Shown here piece after piece: positions 34,851 through 44,097 of a stretch of 64,000 nucleotides of DNA; position 1 is the stretch's first letter; each line of letters begins with the position of its first letter. The stretch comes from Paraburkholderia graminis C4D1M. GTDB taxonomy: Bacteria > Pseudomonadota > Gammaproteobacteria > Burkholderiales > Burkholderiaceae. The stretch is from contig NZ_ABLD01000003.1 in the NCBI RefSeq assembly GCF_000172415.1, positions 62,001 through 126,000 on the forward strand. The letters run 5' to 3'. Both the position numbers and the translations under genes were made by a program. The notes under the pieces are model-generated. The model was not told where the DNA came from and searched no databases. It saw only the letters and a list, made by a program, of their open reading frames with translations.

Positions 34851-34887
34851 CGCAAGCGCGGCATGACGCTCGGTGGCCGCGCTTGCG
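34851..34887. terminator. Hairpin after the isomerase-like gene
   Basis: Exact 11-bp arms CGCAAGCGCGG (34851-34861) and CCGCGCTTGCG (34877-34887) are separated by 15 bases, about 30 bp after the stop codon. There is no T run, so a Rho-independent role is uncertain. Confidence 0.4.
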
Positions 34888-35051
34888 CGGCTGATGCCGG
34901 TCATACCGTGCCCGCTATGGCCGCCGCGATGCAATTGGGCCTAAGGTTATAACCTTTGCGCGATTCATGACCCGCGTGTTGCCGGGCCTGCGCGCGGCTG
35001 ACTTTCGGGCACCGGGGCACAACGCCCGCTCGCCTTCGCTTGGCTTCTACC

Positions 35052-36005
35052 ATGGACGACACCGCCGCCTCCCTCGACATCTGGCTCGTGCGCGTGCTGC
35101 GCACGCTGCTTGTCGAGCGCAGCGTCACGCAAGCCGCGCTGCGGCTCAATCAGACTCAGCCCGCGATCAGCACGGCGCTGCGCAAGCTGCGCGAGACGCT
35201 GAACGACCCGATCCTCGTACGCGGCAAGTCCGGCATGGTGCCGACCGAATACGGCGAATCGCTGCTTGCGTCGGCACAACGCGTGCTGCGCGAAGTCGAT
35301 TTCGTGGCCACGCCGCACGGCGATTTCGATCCGGGCCGCTCGCGCCGCACCTTTCGCGTGGCCGCGCCCGATTATCTGAACGACTTCTTCATGCCGACCG
35401 TGATCGCGCAGTTTCGCGAGGCGGCGCCGCATGCGCGGCTCGAAATCGATTCGCTGAATCCGATGCTCGATCATTCCGCCGCGCTCGATGCCGGCGAGCT
35501 CGATCTCGTGATCGGCAACTGGCCGAAGCCCGATCCGCGTTTCGAGCGCAGCGATCTGTTCTCGGACACTGTCGTGTGCATGATGCGCGCGGATCATCCG
35601 CTGACGCGTGCGCCGCTTACGCGCGAAGCCTATCTCGCCGCGCCGCATCTCGCGCCGACGCCGTATAGCGGCGCGCGCGGCGGCGCGATCGACACGGGTT
35701 TCGCGCGCGCGAAAGCCGAGCGGCGCATCGTCGCCACGCTGCCCTACTTCGGCCTCGTGCCGCAGACGCTGCTGCAATCGGATCTCATCTTCACGACGAC
35801 GCGTCGTTTCGCGACCCACTATGCGAGCATTCTGCCGCTCGCGGTGGTCGAGGCGCCGATTCCGTTTCCGCGTATCAAGTGTTATCAGATGTGGCATCCG
35901 CAGCCGGATCGCCCGAGTGATCTCGGCTGGCTGCGTGCGTTGATGTTCGGGGTGTCGGATGGGCTGGTCGCGCAGAAAGCGCGGGGGGCGAGGCGGGCGC
36001 GGTGA
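35052..36005 (+). CDS. LysR-family transcriptional regulator
   Basis: A 317-residue LysR regulator. The N-terminal wHTH is clear (VERSVTQAALRLNQTQPAIS, TALRKLRETLNDPILVR), followed by an LTTR substrate-binding domain of the NodD/PnbR-like group (RTFRVAAPDYLNDFFMPTV, ELDLVIGNWPKPDPRFE). The ATG at 35052 gives MDDTAASLDIWLVRVLR; a TTG four codons earlier is possible. It converges on xdhC, so it is not clearly the xdh regulator. Its target is unknown. Confidence 0.88.
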   Translation: MDDTAASLDIWLVRVLRTLLVERSVTQAALRLNQTQPAISTALRKLRETLNDPILVRGKSGMVPTEYGESLLASAQRVLREVDFVATPHGDFDPGRSRRTFRVAAPDYLNDFFMPTVIAQFREAAPHARLEIDSLNPMLDHSAALDAGELDLVIGNWPKPDPRFERSDLFSDTVVCMMRADHPLTRAPLTREAYLAAPHLAPTPYSGARGGAIDTGFARAKAERRIVATLPYFGLVPQTLLQSDLIFTTTRRFATHYASILPLAVVEAPIPFPRIKCYQMWHPQPDRPSDLGWLRALMFGVSDGLVAQKARGARRAR

Positions 36006-36073
36006 GTTGTGGCGTGATGGACTCACGCGCTCGATGCGTTTCAGACTGTCCGGGCGCGTTGGACGTTTATCGC

Positions 36074-36664
36074 TTAGACGCTGAGAGGCCGCTTGTATTC
36101 CGCGTCCGTTTGCATCGAAGTACACGCAGCAGCCCGCCGCCCGCGAACCTGCAACAACTCCGCGCACACCGCGACGGCGATCATCGCAGGCGCCTTATCG
36201 ACGATGCCGGGCACGCCGATCGGACACGTCATGTGCTCAAGCCGTTCAAGCTCCACGCCACGCTCCAGCAAACGCCGCTCGAACTTCACGCGCTTCGTCT
36301 TCGAACCGATCATGCCGAAGTAAGCGAAATCGGTCCGCCGCATGATGCGTTCGGCGAGCGAAAAATCGAGCGCATGGTTATGCGTCATCACGAGAAACCA
36401 GGCGCCGGGCGGCGCGGCGTCGACGATCGCATCGGGCGTGTCGGTGGCTTCGATCTGCACGTTCGCGGGCGTTTCGTCGGGAAAGAGTTCGTCGCGCTCG
36501 TCGACCCACTGAACCACGCACGGCAGATTGCCGAGCAACTCGATCAGCGCATGACCCACGTGTCCTGCGCCGAACAGCACGATGTGCATCGGCGCCGCGC
36601 GCGGTGCTTCCACCGCGCCGCGCCGCCCGATCTGAATGGCGGAGCAGTCTTTCATCGCGCTCAT
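36074..36664 (-). CDS. xdhC: XdhC-type protein lacking the usual N-terminal domain
   Basis: A 196-residue protein related to XdhC, which helps insert sulfurated molybdenum cofactor into xanthine dehydrogenase. Only the C-terminal Rossmann domain is present (HIVLFGAGHVGHALIELLG, VMTHNHALDFSLAERI, YFGMIGSKTKRVKFERR, CPIGVPGIVDKAPAMIA). Typical XdhC proteins have about 300 residues with an N-terminal CoxI-type domain. Here the start at 36664 lies 11 bp after the xdhB stop, so there is no room for that domain. The first 25 residues (MKDCSAIQIGRRGAVEAPRA) are non-conserved. It may be a natural short form or the result of an internal deletion. Confidence 0.82.
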   Translation of the reverse strand: MSAMKDCSAIQIGRRGAVEAPRAAPMHIVLFGAGHVGHALIELLGNLPCVVQWVDERDELFPDETPANVQIEATDTPDAIVDAAPPGAWFLVMTHNHALDFSLAERIMRRTDFAYFGMIGSKTKRVKFERRLLERGVELERLEHMTCPIGVPGIVDKAPAMIAVAVCAELLQVRGRRAAACTSMQTDAEYKRPLSV

Positions 36665-36675
36665 CCCTCTCTCTG

Positions 36676-39042
36676 TTAGCGGCGCGCGGCGGACGTGGCC
36701 GCGCGTACCGCACCGATTGCCTTGAGGATCTCCTCGCTCGTCGCGGGCGCGTTCAGCGGCGGATTCACCTTGTGATCGCCGACCGCCGAGACGGCGTCGC
36801 GAATCGCAAAGAACACCGAAAACGGCAGCAGCAACGGCGGCTCGCCGGTTGCCTTCGAACGATGAATGCTGTCCTCCGCGTTGCGGTTCTTGAAGAGGCG
36901 CACGTTGAAGACCGGCGGCGTATCGTTGACGGTCGGAATCTTGTACGTGGACGGCGCGTGCGTCATCAGCTTGCCGCCTGCGTTCCACCACAGCTCTTCG
37001 GTGGTGAGCCAGCCCATGCCCTGAATGAACGCGCCTTCCACCTGGCCGATGTCGAGCGCCGGGTTCAACGACGCGCCCACGTCATGCAGCGCGTCCGCTC
37101 GCAGCACGCGCATTTCGCCGGTCAGGGTGTCGATCACGACTTCCGACACGGCTGCGCCGTACGAGTAGTAATAGAACGGCCGGCCTTGCAGCTTCGCCTG
37201 ATCCCAGTAGAGCTTCGGCGTCGCGTAAAAACCGTCGGACCACAACTGGATTCGCGCGAGGTACGCCTTGGCGATCACTTCTTCGAACGGCAAGACCACC
37301 TCGCCGACGATCACGCGATCATGCGCGAAGCGCACGTCCGAAGCCTTGACCTCGCCCGCGCCAAAACGCTCGGCGGCGAACGCGGCGAGGCGCTCGCGCA
37401 ATTGACGCGCCGCGTCCTGCGCGGCTTTGCCGTTCAGATCAGAGCCCGTCGATGCCGCCGTCGCCGATGTATTCGCGACCTTGCTCGTATCGGTCGCGGT
37501 CACGCGAATGCGATTGAAGCCGACGCCGAGTTCATGCGCGACGACCTGCGCGACCTTCGTGTTCAAGCCCTGGCCCATTTCGGTGCCGCCGTGGTTCACG
37601 AGCACGGAACCATCGGTATAGATATGCACGAGCGCGCCGGCCTGGTTGAAATGCGTGACGTTGAACGCAATGCCGAACTTGACCGGCGTGAGTGCGAGGC
37701 CTTTTTTGAGCACCTCATTGTTTGCGTTGAATTCGTCGATGGCCGCGCGGCGCGCGCGGTATTGGCTCGTCGCTTCGAGTTCGTCGATCAGTTCGTGAAT
37801 CACGTTGTCTTCGACGACCTGGCCATACGGCGTCTGATTGCGCTCGGTCTTGCCATACAGATTGCGGCGGCGCACGTCGAGCGAATCTTCGCCGATGGAG
37901 CGCGCGACGTTGTCCAGAATGTATTCGATCGCGAACGCGCCTTGCGGACCGCCGAAGCCGCGAAACGCGGTGTTCGATTGCGTGTTGGTCTTGCCGCAAA
38001 AGCCGTCGATGGCGACGTCCGAAAGCCAGTACGCGTTGTCGAAGTGACACAGCGCGCGCGTCATCACGGGGCCGGACAAATCCGCTGAAAAACCGCAGCG
38101 CGAAGTCATGTCGACCGCGACGCCTTCGATCACGCCCTTGTCGTCGTAGCCGACTTCATACGTGTAGTGGAAGTCGTGGCGCTTGCCGGTGACCATCATG
38201 TCGTCGTCGCGATCGGGGCGCAGCTTGACCGGGCACAACAGCTTCCAGGCGGCGAGCGCCGCGCAGCACGCGAACAGACCCGACTGCGATTCCTTGCCGC
38301 CGAAACCGCCGCCCATGCGCCGGCATTCGATCAGCACGTTATGCGATGCAACGCCCAGCGCGTGCGCGACGAGATGCTGCATTTCGGTCGGGTGCTGCGT
38401 CGAACAGTAGACGTGCATGCCGTCGTCGTCCTTGGGCACCGCGTAGGAGATTTGCCCTTCGAGATAAAACTGCTCCTGGCCGCCGAGCAGGATTTCGCCG
38501 GCCTCGCGATGCGCGGCTCGCGCGATCTTCGTTCCCGCTTCGCCGCGCGCGAGCTTCATCGGCGGCAACACGTATTGATTGGCGGCGCGCGCCTGCTGCG
38601 CGGTGAGGATTGCGGGCAGTTCCTCATAGACGATCTCGGCGCGGCGTGCGGCATGCCGCGCGATTTCGTGCGACGTCGCGACCACGATGAAGACCGGCTG
38701 ACCGACGTATTGCACGATGCCATCAGCGAGAATCGGATCGTCGCCGTGGACGATCGGCGCGACATCGTTCGCGCCGGGAATGTCGTCGGCCGTGAAGACC
38801 GCGACCACGCCGGGCGTCGCGCGCACTTTGTCGAGCGACATCGACACGATCTTCGCGTGCGCTTTGGCCGACAGTCCGAGCGCCGCGTGCAGCGTGCCCG
38901 CGACCGTTGGAATGTCGTCGGTGTAGGTGGCGCGGCCGCTCACGTGCAGATGCGCCGATTCATGCGGACGCGATACGTGGACCTGCGTGAAGTCGTCGAG
39001 TGCCTGAGCGTCTTTCAGGAATGGTTCGGCATGCTGATTCAT
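36676..39042 (-). CDS. xdhB: Xanthine dehydrogenase, molybdopterin-binding subunit
   Basis: A 788-residue large subunit that oxidises hypoxanthine and xanthine to urate at the molybdenum site. The N-terminal SAHLHVSGRATYTDDIP is typical, and the GGGFGGKE and RGFGGPQG loops bind the cofactor. The C-terminal GEPPLLLPFSVFFAIRDAV contains the catalytic glutamate-loop region. It lies 36 bp downstream of xdhA and 11 bp upstream of xdhC. Confidence 0.95.
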   Translation of the reverse strand: MNQHAEPFLKDAQALDDFTQVHVSRPHESAHLHVSGRATYTDDIPTVAGTLHAALGLSAKAHAKIVSMSLDKVRATPGVVAVFTADDIPGANDVAPIVHGDDPILADGIVQYVGQPVFIVVATSHEIARHAARRAEIVYEELPAILTAQQARAANQYVLPPMKLARGEAGTKIARAAHREAGEILLGGQEQFYLEGQISYAVPKDDDGMHVYCSTQHPTEMQHLVAHALGVASHNVLIECRRMGGGFGGKESQSGLFACCAALAAWKLLCPVKLRPDRDDDMMVTGKRHDFHYTYEVGYDDKGVIEGVAVDMTSRCGFSADLSGPVMTRALCHFDNAYWLSDVAIDGFCGKTNTQSNTAFRGFGGPQGAFAIEYILDNVARSIGEDSLDVRRRNLYGKTERNQTPYGQVVEDNVIHELIDELEATSQYRARRAAIDEFNANNEVLKKGLALTPVKFGIAFNVTHFNQAGALVHIYTDGSVLVNHGGTEMGQGLNTKVAQVVAHELGVGFNRIRVTATDTSKVANTSATAASTGSDLNGKAAQDAARQLRERLAAFAAERFGAGEVKASDVRFAHDRVIVGEVVLPFEEVIAKAYLARIQLWSDGFYATPKLYWDQAKLQGRPFYYYSYGAAVSEVVIDTLTGEMRVLRADALHDVGASLNPALDIGQVEGAFIQGMGWLTTEELWWNAGGKLMTHAPSTYKIPTVNDTPPVFNVRLFKNRNAEDSIHRSKATGEPPLLLPFSVFFAIRDAVSAVGDHKVNPPLNAPATSEEILKAIGAVRAATSAARR

Positions 39043-39078
39043 TGTTGTGTTCTCCGTGTTGCTCGTGGATCGCGCGCG

Positions 39079-40644
39079 TCAGGCGCTTGCTGCGGCGTTG
39101 AGCTGACCGCCGATGTCAACGTCGACGCCGGCAGGCGCGCAGGCCGCCTCGACGGCGCGCACATCGAGCGCGCTTTTCGGCAGCGGATTGTGCGGACGCG
39201 TTTCGAGCCAGAAGCGATACAAGGTGTTTTTCGCGGCTTCCAGACGGTAGTTGCTGGTCGCGCGCATGTCGGAGAGCGGCGCGTAGTCGTTGCCGAGCGC
39301 GAGCATCGCGGCCTGTGCCGTCGCTTCGTGCCATTCGGCATCGCGCAGCACGGCTTCGGCATGCGTCGCGCGCTTCGGCGTTGCCGCCATGCCGCCGAAT
39401 GCGATGCGCGGCTCGCGAATCAGCTTGCCGTCCGCGATGAACGAGAACGCCGCGCACACGGCCGAGATGTCCGAGTCGAAGCGCTTCGACAGCTTGTACG
39501 TGCGAAATTGCAGCTTCTCGCGCACGCCGGTTCGGGTCGGCACCTTCACGCTCACGACGAACTCATGCTCGGCCATATCCTTCTTCTGATAGGCGAGGTA
39601 CAGGTCTTCGAGCGGCATTTCGCGTTCGATCGCACCGCCGCGCACAATCACGCGCGCGCCCAACGCGATGAGGCCGGGCATGGAGTCGCCGATCGGCGAG
39701 CCGTTGGCGATATTGCCGCCGAGCGTGCCTGCGTTGCGGATCGGCAGCGACGCGAAGCGTTGCCACATCTCCGTCAGTTCGGGGTACTGCTTGGCGATCT
39801 CCGCATAGGCTTTTTCGACGGTGACGCCCGCGCCTATTTCGATCCACTCGCCGCGCGTTTCGAGCTTCTGCAATTCGGCGATCTGCCCCACGTAGACCAC
39901 ATTGCCGAGCTCGCGCATCTGCTTGGTGACCCACAAGCCGATGTCCGTGCTGCCCGCGAGAATGCGCGCGGCCGGCTCGGCCTCCTTGATCTGCGCGAGC
40001 GCCTCGACGGTGCGCGGCGCGTGAAAGCGCTGACCGGCGTGTTCGTAATGGAAGGTGTCGTCGCGTTGCAGTGTGGCGAGCGAGCGCGCCAAGGCGTCGA
40101 CGTTGACCGGCGCCTTGGGCCCGGGCGCTTCGAACATGCGCACGGCTGCATCGACGATCGGACGATAGCCGGTGCAGCGGCACAGATTGCCCGTCAGCGC
40201 ATTGCTGATCGTTTCGCGCGACGGCACAGTCCGGTTCGCGCAGCTATGTTCGTGACCGTGCTTTTCATACAGCGACCACATTGACATGACAAAGCCCGGC
40301 GTGCAGAAACCGCACTGCGAGCCGTGGCATTCGACCATCGCCTCCTGCACCGGATGCAGCGAGCCGTCAGGCTGGCGCAGGTCTTCGACGGTGAAGAGCG
40401 CCTTGCCGTCGAGCGTCGGCATGAACTGGATGCAGGCGTTGACCGTCTTGAAGTCGACGCCGCCCGCTTCGTTGCGCTCGCCGATCACGACCGTGCAGGC
40501 GCCGCAATCGCCCTCGGCGCAGCCTTCCTTGGTGCCCGTGCAATGCACGTCCTCGCGCAGATACTGGAGGACCGTGCGGGTGACGGGCGCGTCCTTGATC
40601 TCGCGGATCGCGTTGCGGTGATAGAAGCGAATCGGCTCAGTCAT
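39079..40644 (-). CDS. xdhA: Xanthine dehydrogenase, iron-sulfur and FAD subunit
   Basis: A 521-residue small subunit. The first [2Fe-2S] domain has CAEGDCGACTVV near residue 42. The second has CGFCTPGFVMSMWSL and GNLCRCTGYRPI at about 110-150. An FAD domain follows from about 200 (RILAGSTDIGLWV, RNAGTLGGNIANGSPIGDSM), then the CO dehydrogenase flavoprotein C-terminal domain. It passes electrons from the molybdenum subunit to NAD. It is the first gene of xdhABC. Confidence 0.95.
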   Translation of the reverse strand: MTEPIRFYHRNAIREIKDAPVTRTVLQYLREDVHCTGTKEGCAEGDCGACTVVIGERNEAGGVDFKTVNACIQFMPTLDGKALFTVEDLRQPDGSLHPVQEAMVECHGSQCGFCTPGFVMSMWSLYEKHGHEHSCANRTVPSRETISNALTGNLCRCTGYRPIVDAAVRMFEAPGPKAPVNVDALARSLATLQRDDTFHYEHAGQRFHAPRTVEALAQIKEAEPAARILAGSTDIGLWVTKQMRELGNVVYVGQIAELQKLETRGEWIEIGAGVTVEKAYAEIAKQYPELTEMWQRFASLPIRNAGTLGGNIANGSPIGDSMPGLIALGARVIVRGGAIEREMPLEDLYLAYQKKDMAEHEFVVSVKVPTRTGVREKLQFRTYKLSKRFDSDISAVCAAFSFIADGKLIREPRIAFGGMAATPKRATHAEAVLRDAEWHEATAQAAMLALGNDYAPLSDMRATSNYRLEAAKNTLYRFWLETRPHNPLPKSALDVRAVEAACAPAGVDVDIGGQLNAAASA

Positions 40645-41038
40645 GTCTCGTGCTCTCGGTGTTCTCGAATCTCGTGTGCGGCTGCCAGCGCCGCGGGGAT
40701 GGTTCGAAAACTATCACCGTCAATAAATAGAACCCATAGCGGCAATCGCATGCGGGACATATTCGCAAAGCGATATTGAGATGAGTTTGGCGGGCGGTTG
40801 GCTTATGTTGGGGTGGCCCGATTGAGGTGTTTTCCGTACTGACATTGCGTTTCGGACAGTATTTGTGTTTCCCCGCAGTCGTGTTGCTCGGCGAACGGAG
40901 CGTTTCACGCGACGTAAGCGGCATTTTCGCGGCGTTTCACGCCCTCTTTCGTCCGATCATTATTAAGCAAACGCAGCACGAGAATCGGTTCCATGGGAAA
41001 ATCACGCCTTCCCGCCGTTTTCAAGTCTCGTTTTCCCC
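40645..41038. other. Divergent intergenic region between xdhA and an MFS gene
   Basis: About 390 bp with no gene. It should hold the xdhABC promoter. An imperfect dyad (ATATTCGC at 40759-40766, GCGATAT at 40770-40776) lies about 115 bp upstream of xdhA and is a possible operator. Confidence 0.45.
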
Positions 41039-42250
41039 ATGTCCACCGATTCAGCCACACCTCGCAGCGAACTGGCGACGACCCTGCAGATCATTCCGGT
41101 CGTCTTTTTCACGTTTCTTTGCTATCTGACGATCGGCATTCCGCTCGCCGTGTTGCCGGGCTACGTCCACGACGACCTCGGCTACAGCGCCGTGCTCGCG
41201 GGCGCGGCGATCAGCGTGCAGTACCTGGCGACGCTGGCGTCGCGGCCGCTCGCCGGCCGTTCCGCCGACACGCTCGGGCCGAAGCGCACCGTGTCGATCG
41301 GCTTGCTCGGATGTGGCGCGAGCGGCGCTCTGTTGCTGCTGGCCGTGTTGTGCGGACGCTGGCCGGCGGCGAGTCTCGCGCTGCTCGTCTGCAGCCGGCT
41401 CGTGCTCGGATTCGGCGAGAGCCTGTGCGGCACCGGCGCGATTCTCTGGGGGATCGGCCGCGTGGGCACGAGCAACAATGCGCGGGTCATCTCATGGAAC
41501 GGCATTGCCACGTATGGCGCGCTCGCGGTCGGCGCGCCGCTCGGCGTGGCGATCGAGCGGACGGTCGGTTTCGCGGCGCTCGGCATTCTGGTGATGCTGC
41601 TGGCGGCGCTCGGCTTCTATCTTGCGCGATCGATCGCGCCGGTGCCCCTCGTGCACGGCGAGCGCATGTCGTACCGAAGCGTATTCACGCGCGTGCTGCC
41701 GCACGGCATCGGCCTCGCGCTCGGCTCGGCCGGTTTTGGATCGATCGCGACGTTTATCACGTTGTTCTATGCGGCGAAGCAGTGGCCGAACGCCGCGTTG
41801 TCGCTGACGGTATTCGGCACGCTCTTCATCGGCGCGCGGCTGCTGTTTGCCAACACGATCAAAACCTATGGCGGATTCCGCGTTGCGATTGCTTCGTTTT
41901 CGTTCGAGTGTGCCGGCTTGCTGATGCTGTGGCTCGCGCCCGAGCCGCATGTGGCGCTGGCGGGCGCGGCGCTGACAGGGTTCGGCTTCGCGCTGGTTTT
42001 TCCAGCGCTTGGCGTGGAGGCCGTCGGGCTCGTGCCGCCCGCAAGCCGGGGCGCGGCTCTGTCGGCTTACTCGGTTTTCCTCGACTTGTCGCTCGGCATT
42101 ACCGGTCCGTTGGCCGGGTACATTGCTGGCGAGTTCGGATACGGGTCAGTGTTTCTGTTTGCGGCTATTGCGGCGGCGGCGGCTGTTGGGCTTTCGTCCT
42201 TCCTTTATCTTCGCGATGCGAGGGTTGGGAAGATGCCTGCGGCGCTTTGA
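41039..42250 (+). CDS. MFS transporter
   Basis: A 403-residue 12-TM major facilitator of the drug/small-solute efflux type (YfcJ/YhhS-like). Marks are [20 protein letters not shown] in TM1, [19 protein letters not shown] in the TM2-TM3 loop (the G-x3-D-x-G-x-R type motif) and [19 protein letters not shown] in TM4. Such proteins export sugars, drugs or metabolites; the substrate is unknown. It is divergent from xdhA and appears monocistronic. Confidence 0.85.
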   Translation: MSTDSATPRSELATTLQIIPVVFFTFLCYLTIGIPLAVLPGYVHDDLGYSAVLAGAAISVQYLATLASRPLAGRSADTLGPKRTVSIGLLGCGASGALLLLAVLCGRWPAASLALLVCSRLVLGFGESLCGTGAILWGIGRVGTSNNARVISWNGIATYGALAVGAPLGVAIERTVGFAALGILVMLLAALGFYLARSIAPVPLVHGERMSYRSVFTRVLPHGIGLALGSAGFGSIATFITLFYAAKQWPNAALSLTVFGTLFIGARLLFANTIKTYGGFRVAIASFSFECAGLLMLWLAPEPHVALAGAALTGFGFALVFPALGVEAVGLVPPASRGAALSAYSVFLDLSLGITGPLAGYIAGEFGYGSVFLFAAIAAAAAVGLSSFLYLRDARVGKMPAAL

Positions 42251-42729
42251 GGTGGGGCTGCGTAGGGTGGTGTTTGACGCGCAACTGCTTGCCTGCCTCC
42301 GCGATGCATGACGACTGGGCGCTCGCCGGCTGGCGGCAGCGCTGCGGCACTGCGACGCGACAAGCTTCGGCGGCTGCTTGCAATTGCATAAGCACAGGTC
42401 GCCGCTTAGCGCGCTTCGCCTGCCGCTGGCTCCCGTCTACGGAGCGCCTGAAAGGGACCTGTGCGCTTCGGCGTCAACTTCAGGTCAGAGAGTCAGACGC
42501 GCCTCGACATGCTGAAGGCCCGTCTGGATTGCGCGCGAGCGTTGCACCGCCTGAGGCAAGTGCAAGCGTCAATAAACACGATGCGTTTGCGCTGGCTTCA
42601 ACGAGCTCTAAGAAGCGGGCCCACAACAGCAACGGATTCGCGCAGTGTGTACGAGTGATCACGCTTGCGCAAAGCAGTAGCGCTGCCGGCGAGACTCGTC
42701 CAAGTTTGGCAAAGACGTGATACAAAGCT
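42251..42729. other. Intergenic region with a long inverted repeat
   Basis: About 480 bp between convergent genes, with no convincing coding frame. Exact 9-bp arms GCACAGGTC (42392-42400) and GACCTGTGC (42456-42464) enclose 55 bases that could also fold. This may be a transcript-end structure or a decayed element. Confidence 0.45.
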
Positions 42730-43953
42730 CTACTTCCCCTCCGACAATCCCCGCTCCAACGCCGCCACGCCGGCAGGCAAATCGACCTTAACGCCAAGGT
42801 CCACCATCGTCCGACCCAACGCATGCACGGTCCTAAACAGATTGTGTTCGCGGCACTGCTCGCCCATCTGACCGATGCGGACAATCGGCAATCCAAACGA
42901 TCCTGAAATTTCCACCTGATGCTGCCGCGAAATGTGCGCGCACACGTCGCCGGGACTCAAGCCCTCGGGCACCTCGATGCCCACCACCGAATTCAACCGG
43001 CACGCCTTAGGCGCATACAACTGCAAACCGAGCGCCGTCACGCCTTCCTGCAACGCGACCGAACACTTCAGATGCCGCGCGAAACGCTTCTCCAGCGTCT
43101 CGGCGCACACGAGCCGCAACGCCTCATGCAACGCGAGCACGCCCGACACCGGCGCCGTGTAGTGATACCCCGCGTTGTGCCAGAAGTTTTCCGCGAGCGA
43201 CGCATCGAGACACCAATGCGCATTCGGCGCGGTGCGTCCCTTCACCCGCGCCCAGGCGGCATCGGAGAATGCAATCAGCGAGACGCCGGGAATCGACGAC
43301 AAACCCTTTTGTCCGCCGGTGATGACGGCGTCGATACCCCATGCGTCCATCGCGAGCGGCATCGTGCTCAACGTGCACACCGCGTCGACGATCACCAGCG
43401 CGCCCGCCGCTTTCGCCAGGGCAGCGATGTCCTTCAGTTGATAATTCCAGACCGTATTCGACGTCTCGCCCTGCACCACCGTGACGATCTCGGGGCGCTC
43501 GCGGCGAATCGCCTCGGCAATCTCATCGAGACTCGCCACCGACTGGTCGCCGACTTCGAGCGTGCTCACACGCGCACCGACGCGGCGGCCCATCTCGGCC
43601 ATCCGTCCGCTGAAAAAGCCGTTCTTGATGCTGAGCACGCGCGTGCCTTCCCACGCGAGATTGGAGATCGCCATTTCCATCGCGGCCGAGCCCGGTCCCG
43701 CGACGCCCAGCACCCACTTCGAATGAGTCTGGAACACGTAGCGCGCCATGGTCTTCACCTGGCTGATCACCTTCACCATGGTCGCGCCCAGGTGATTGAT
43801 CACGATCGTGTTGGCCTTGGCGACGGCGGCGGGAATCGGCACGGGGCCCGCGCCCATCATCAGCAACGGCTCTTCGGGAAGAATGGCGTCGAGCGATTCG
43901 ACAACCGGACAGGGCACAGCAGTAGACGTAACGTTGAACGATGAAGTCGGCAT
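42730..43953 (-). CDS. Class V aminotransferase (alanine/serine-glyoxylate type)
   Basis: A 407-residue PLP enzyme of the class V group. It has MMGAGPVPIPAAV near residue 35, GVAGPGSAAMEMAISNLAWE for phosphate binding, VIVDAVCTLSTMPL with the PLP Asp and VITGGQKGLSSIPGVSL with the PLP lysine. The C-terminal domain includes the HISRQHQVEISGSFG region with the substrate-binding part. It is likely to transaminate alanine, serine or a similar amine donor to glyoxylate or pyruvate. The ATG at 43953 is used; a GTG three codons upstream is possible. Confidence 0.85.
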   Translation of the reverse strand: MPTSSFNVTSTAVPCPVVESLDAILPEEPLLMMGAGPVPIPAAVAKANTIVINHLGATMVKVISQVKTMARYVFQTHSKWVLGVAGPGSAAMEMAISNLAWEGTRVLSIKNGFFSGRMAEMGRRVGARVSTLEVGDQSVASLDEIAEAIRRERPEIVTVVQGETSNTVWNYQLKDIAALAKAAGALVIVDAVCTLSTMPLAMDAWGIDAVITGGQKGLSSIPGVSLIAFSDAAWARVKGRTAPNAHWCLDASLAENFWHNAGYHYTAPVSGVLALHEALRLVCAETLEKRFARHLKCSVALQEGVTALGLQLYAPKACRLNSVVGIEVPEGLSPGDVCAHISRQHQVEISGSFGLPIVRIGQMGEQCREHNLFRTVHALGRTMVDLGVKVDLPAGVAALERGLSEGK

Positions 43954-43998
43954 GATCGGCACTTGAAGGAAACGGCAAACACGGAACGCACAGCAGTC

Positions 43999-44037
43999 AA
44001 CGGCCTCGCCAGCAGTGACACTGGCGAGGCCGTTTTT
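43999..44037 (+). terminator. Strong hairpin between the two aminotransferase genes
   Basis: Exact 14-bp arms AACGGCCTCGCCAG (43999-44012) and CTGGCGAGGCCGTT (44021-44034) end in a T run on the plus strand. Both neighbouring genes run on the minus strand, where the T run is missing. It probably still separates the aspD transcript from the next gene, but the polarity is odd. Confidence 0.5.
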
Positions 44038-44097
44038 CGATCATTCACCGATCCGCGCAATTGCGCAAGTTTTTTGACCATGCCCGAGCGGGCGGCG

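Noticed and set aside
38167..40284. Very long open frame antisense to xdhA/xdhB
   Set aside because: Arg/Ala/His-rich translation with no family features; antisense frames stay open because of the GC-rich codon bias. The xdh genes on the other strand are certain.
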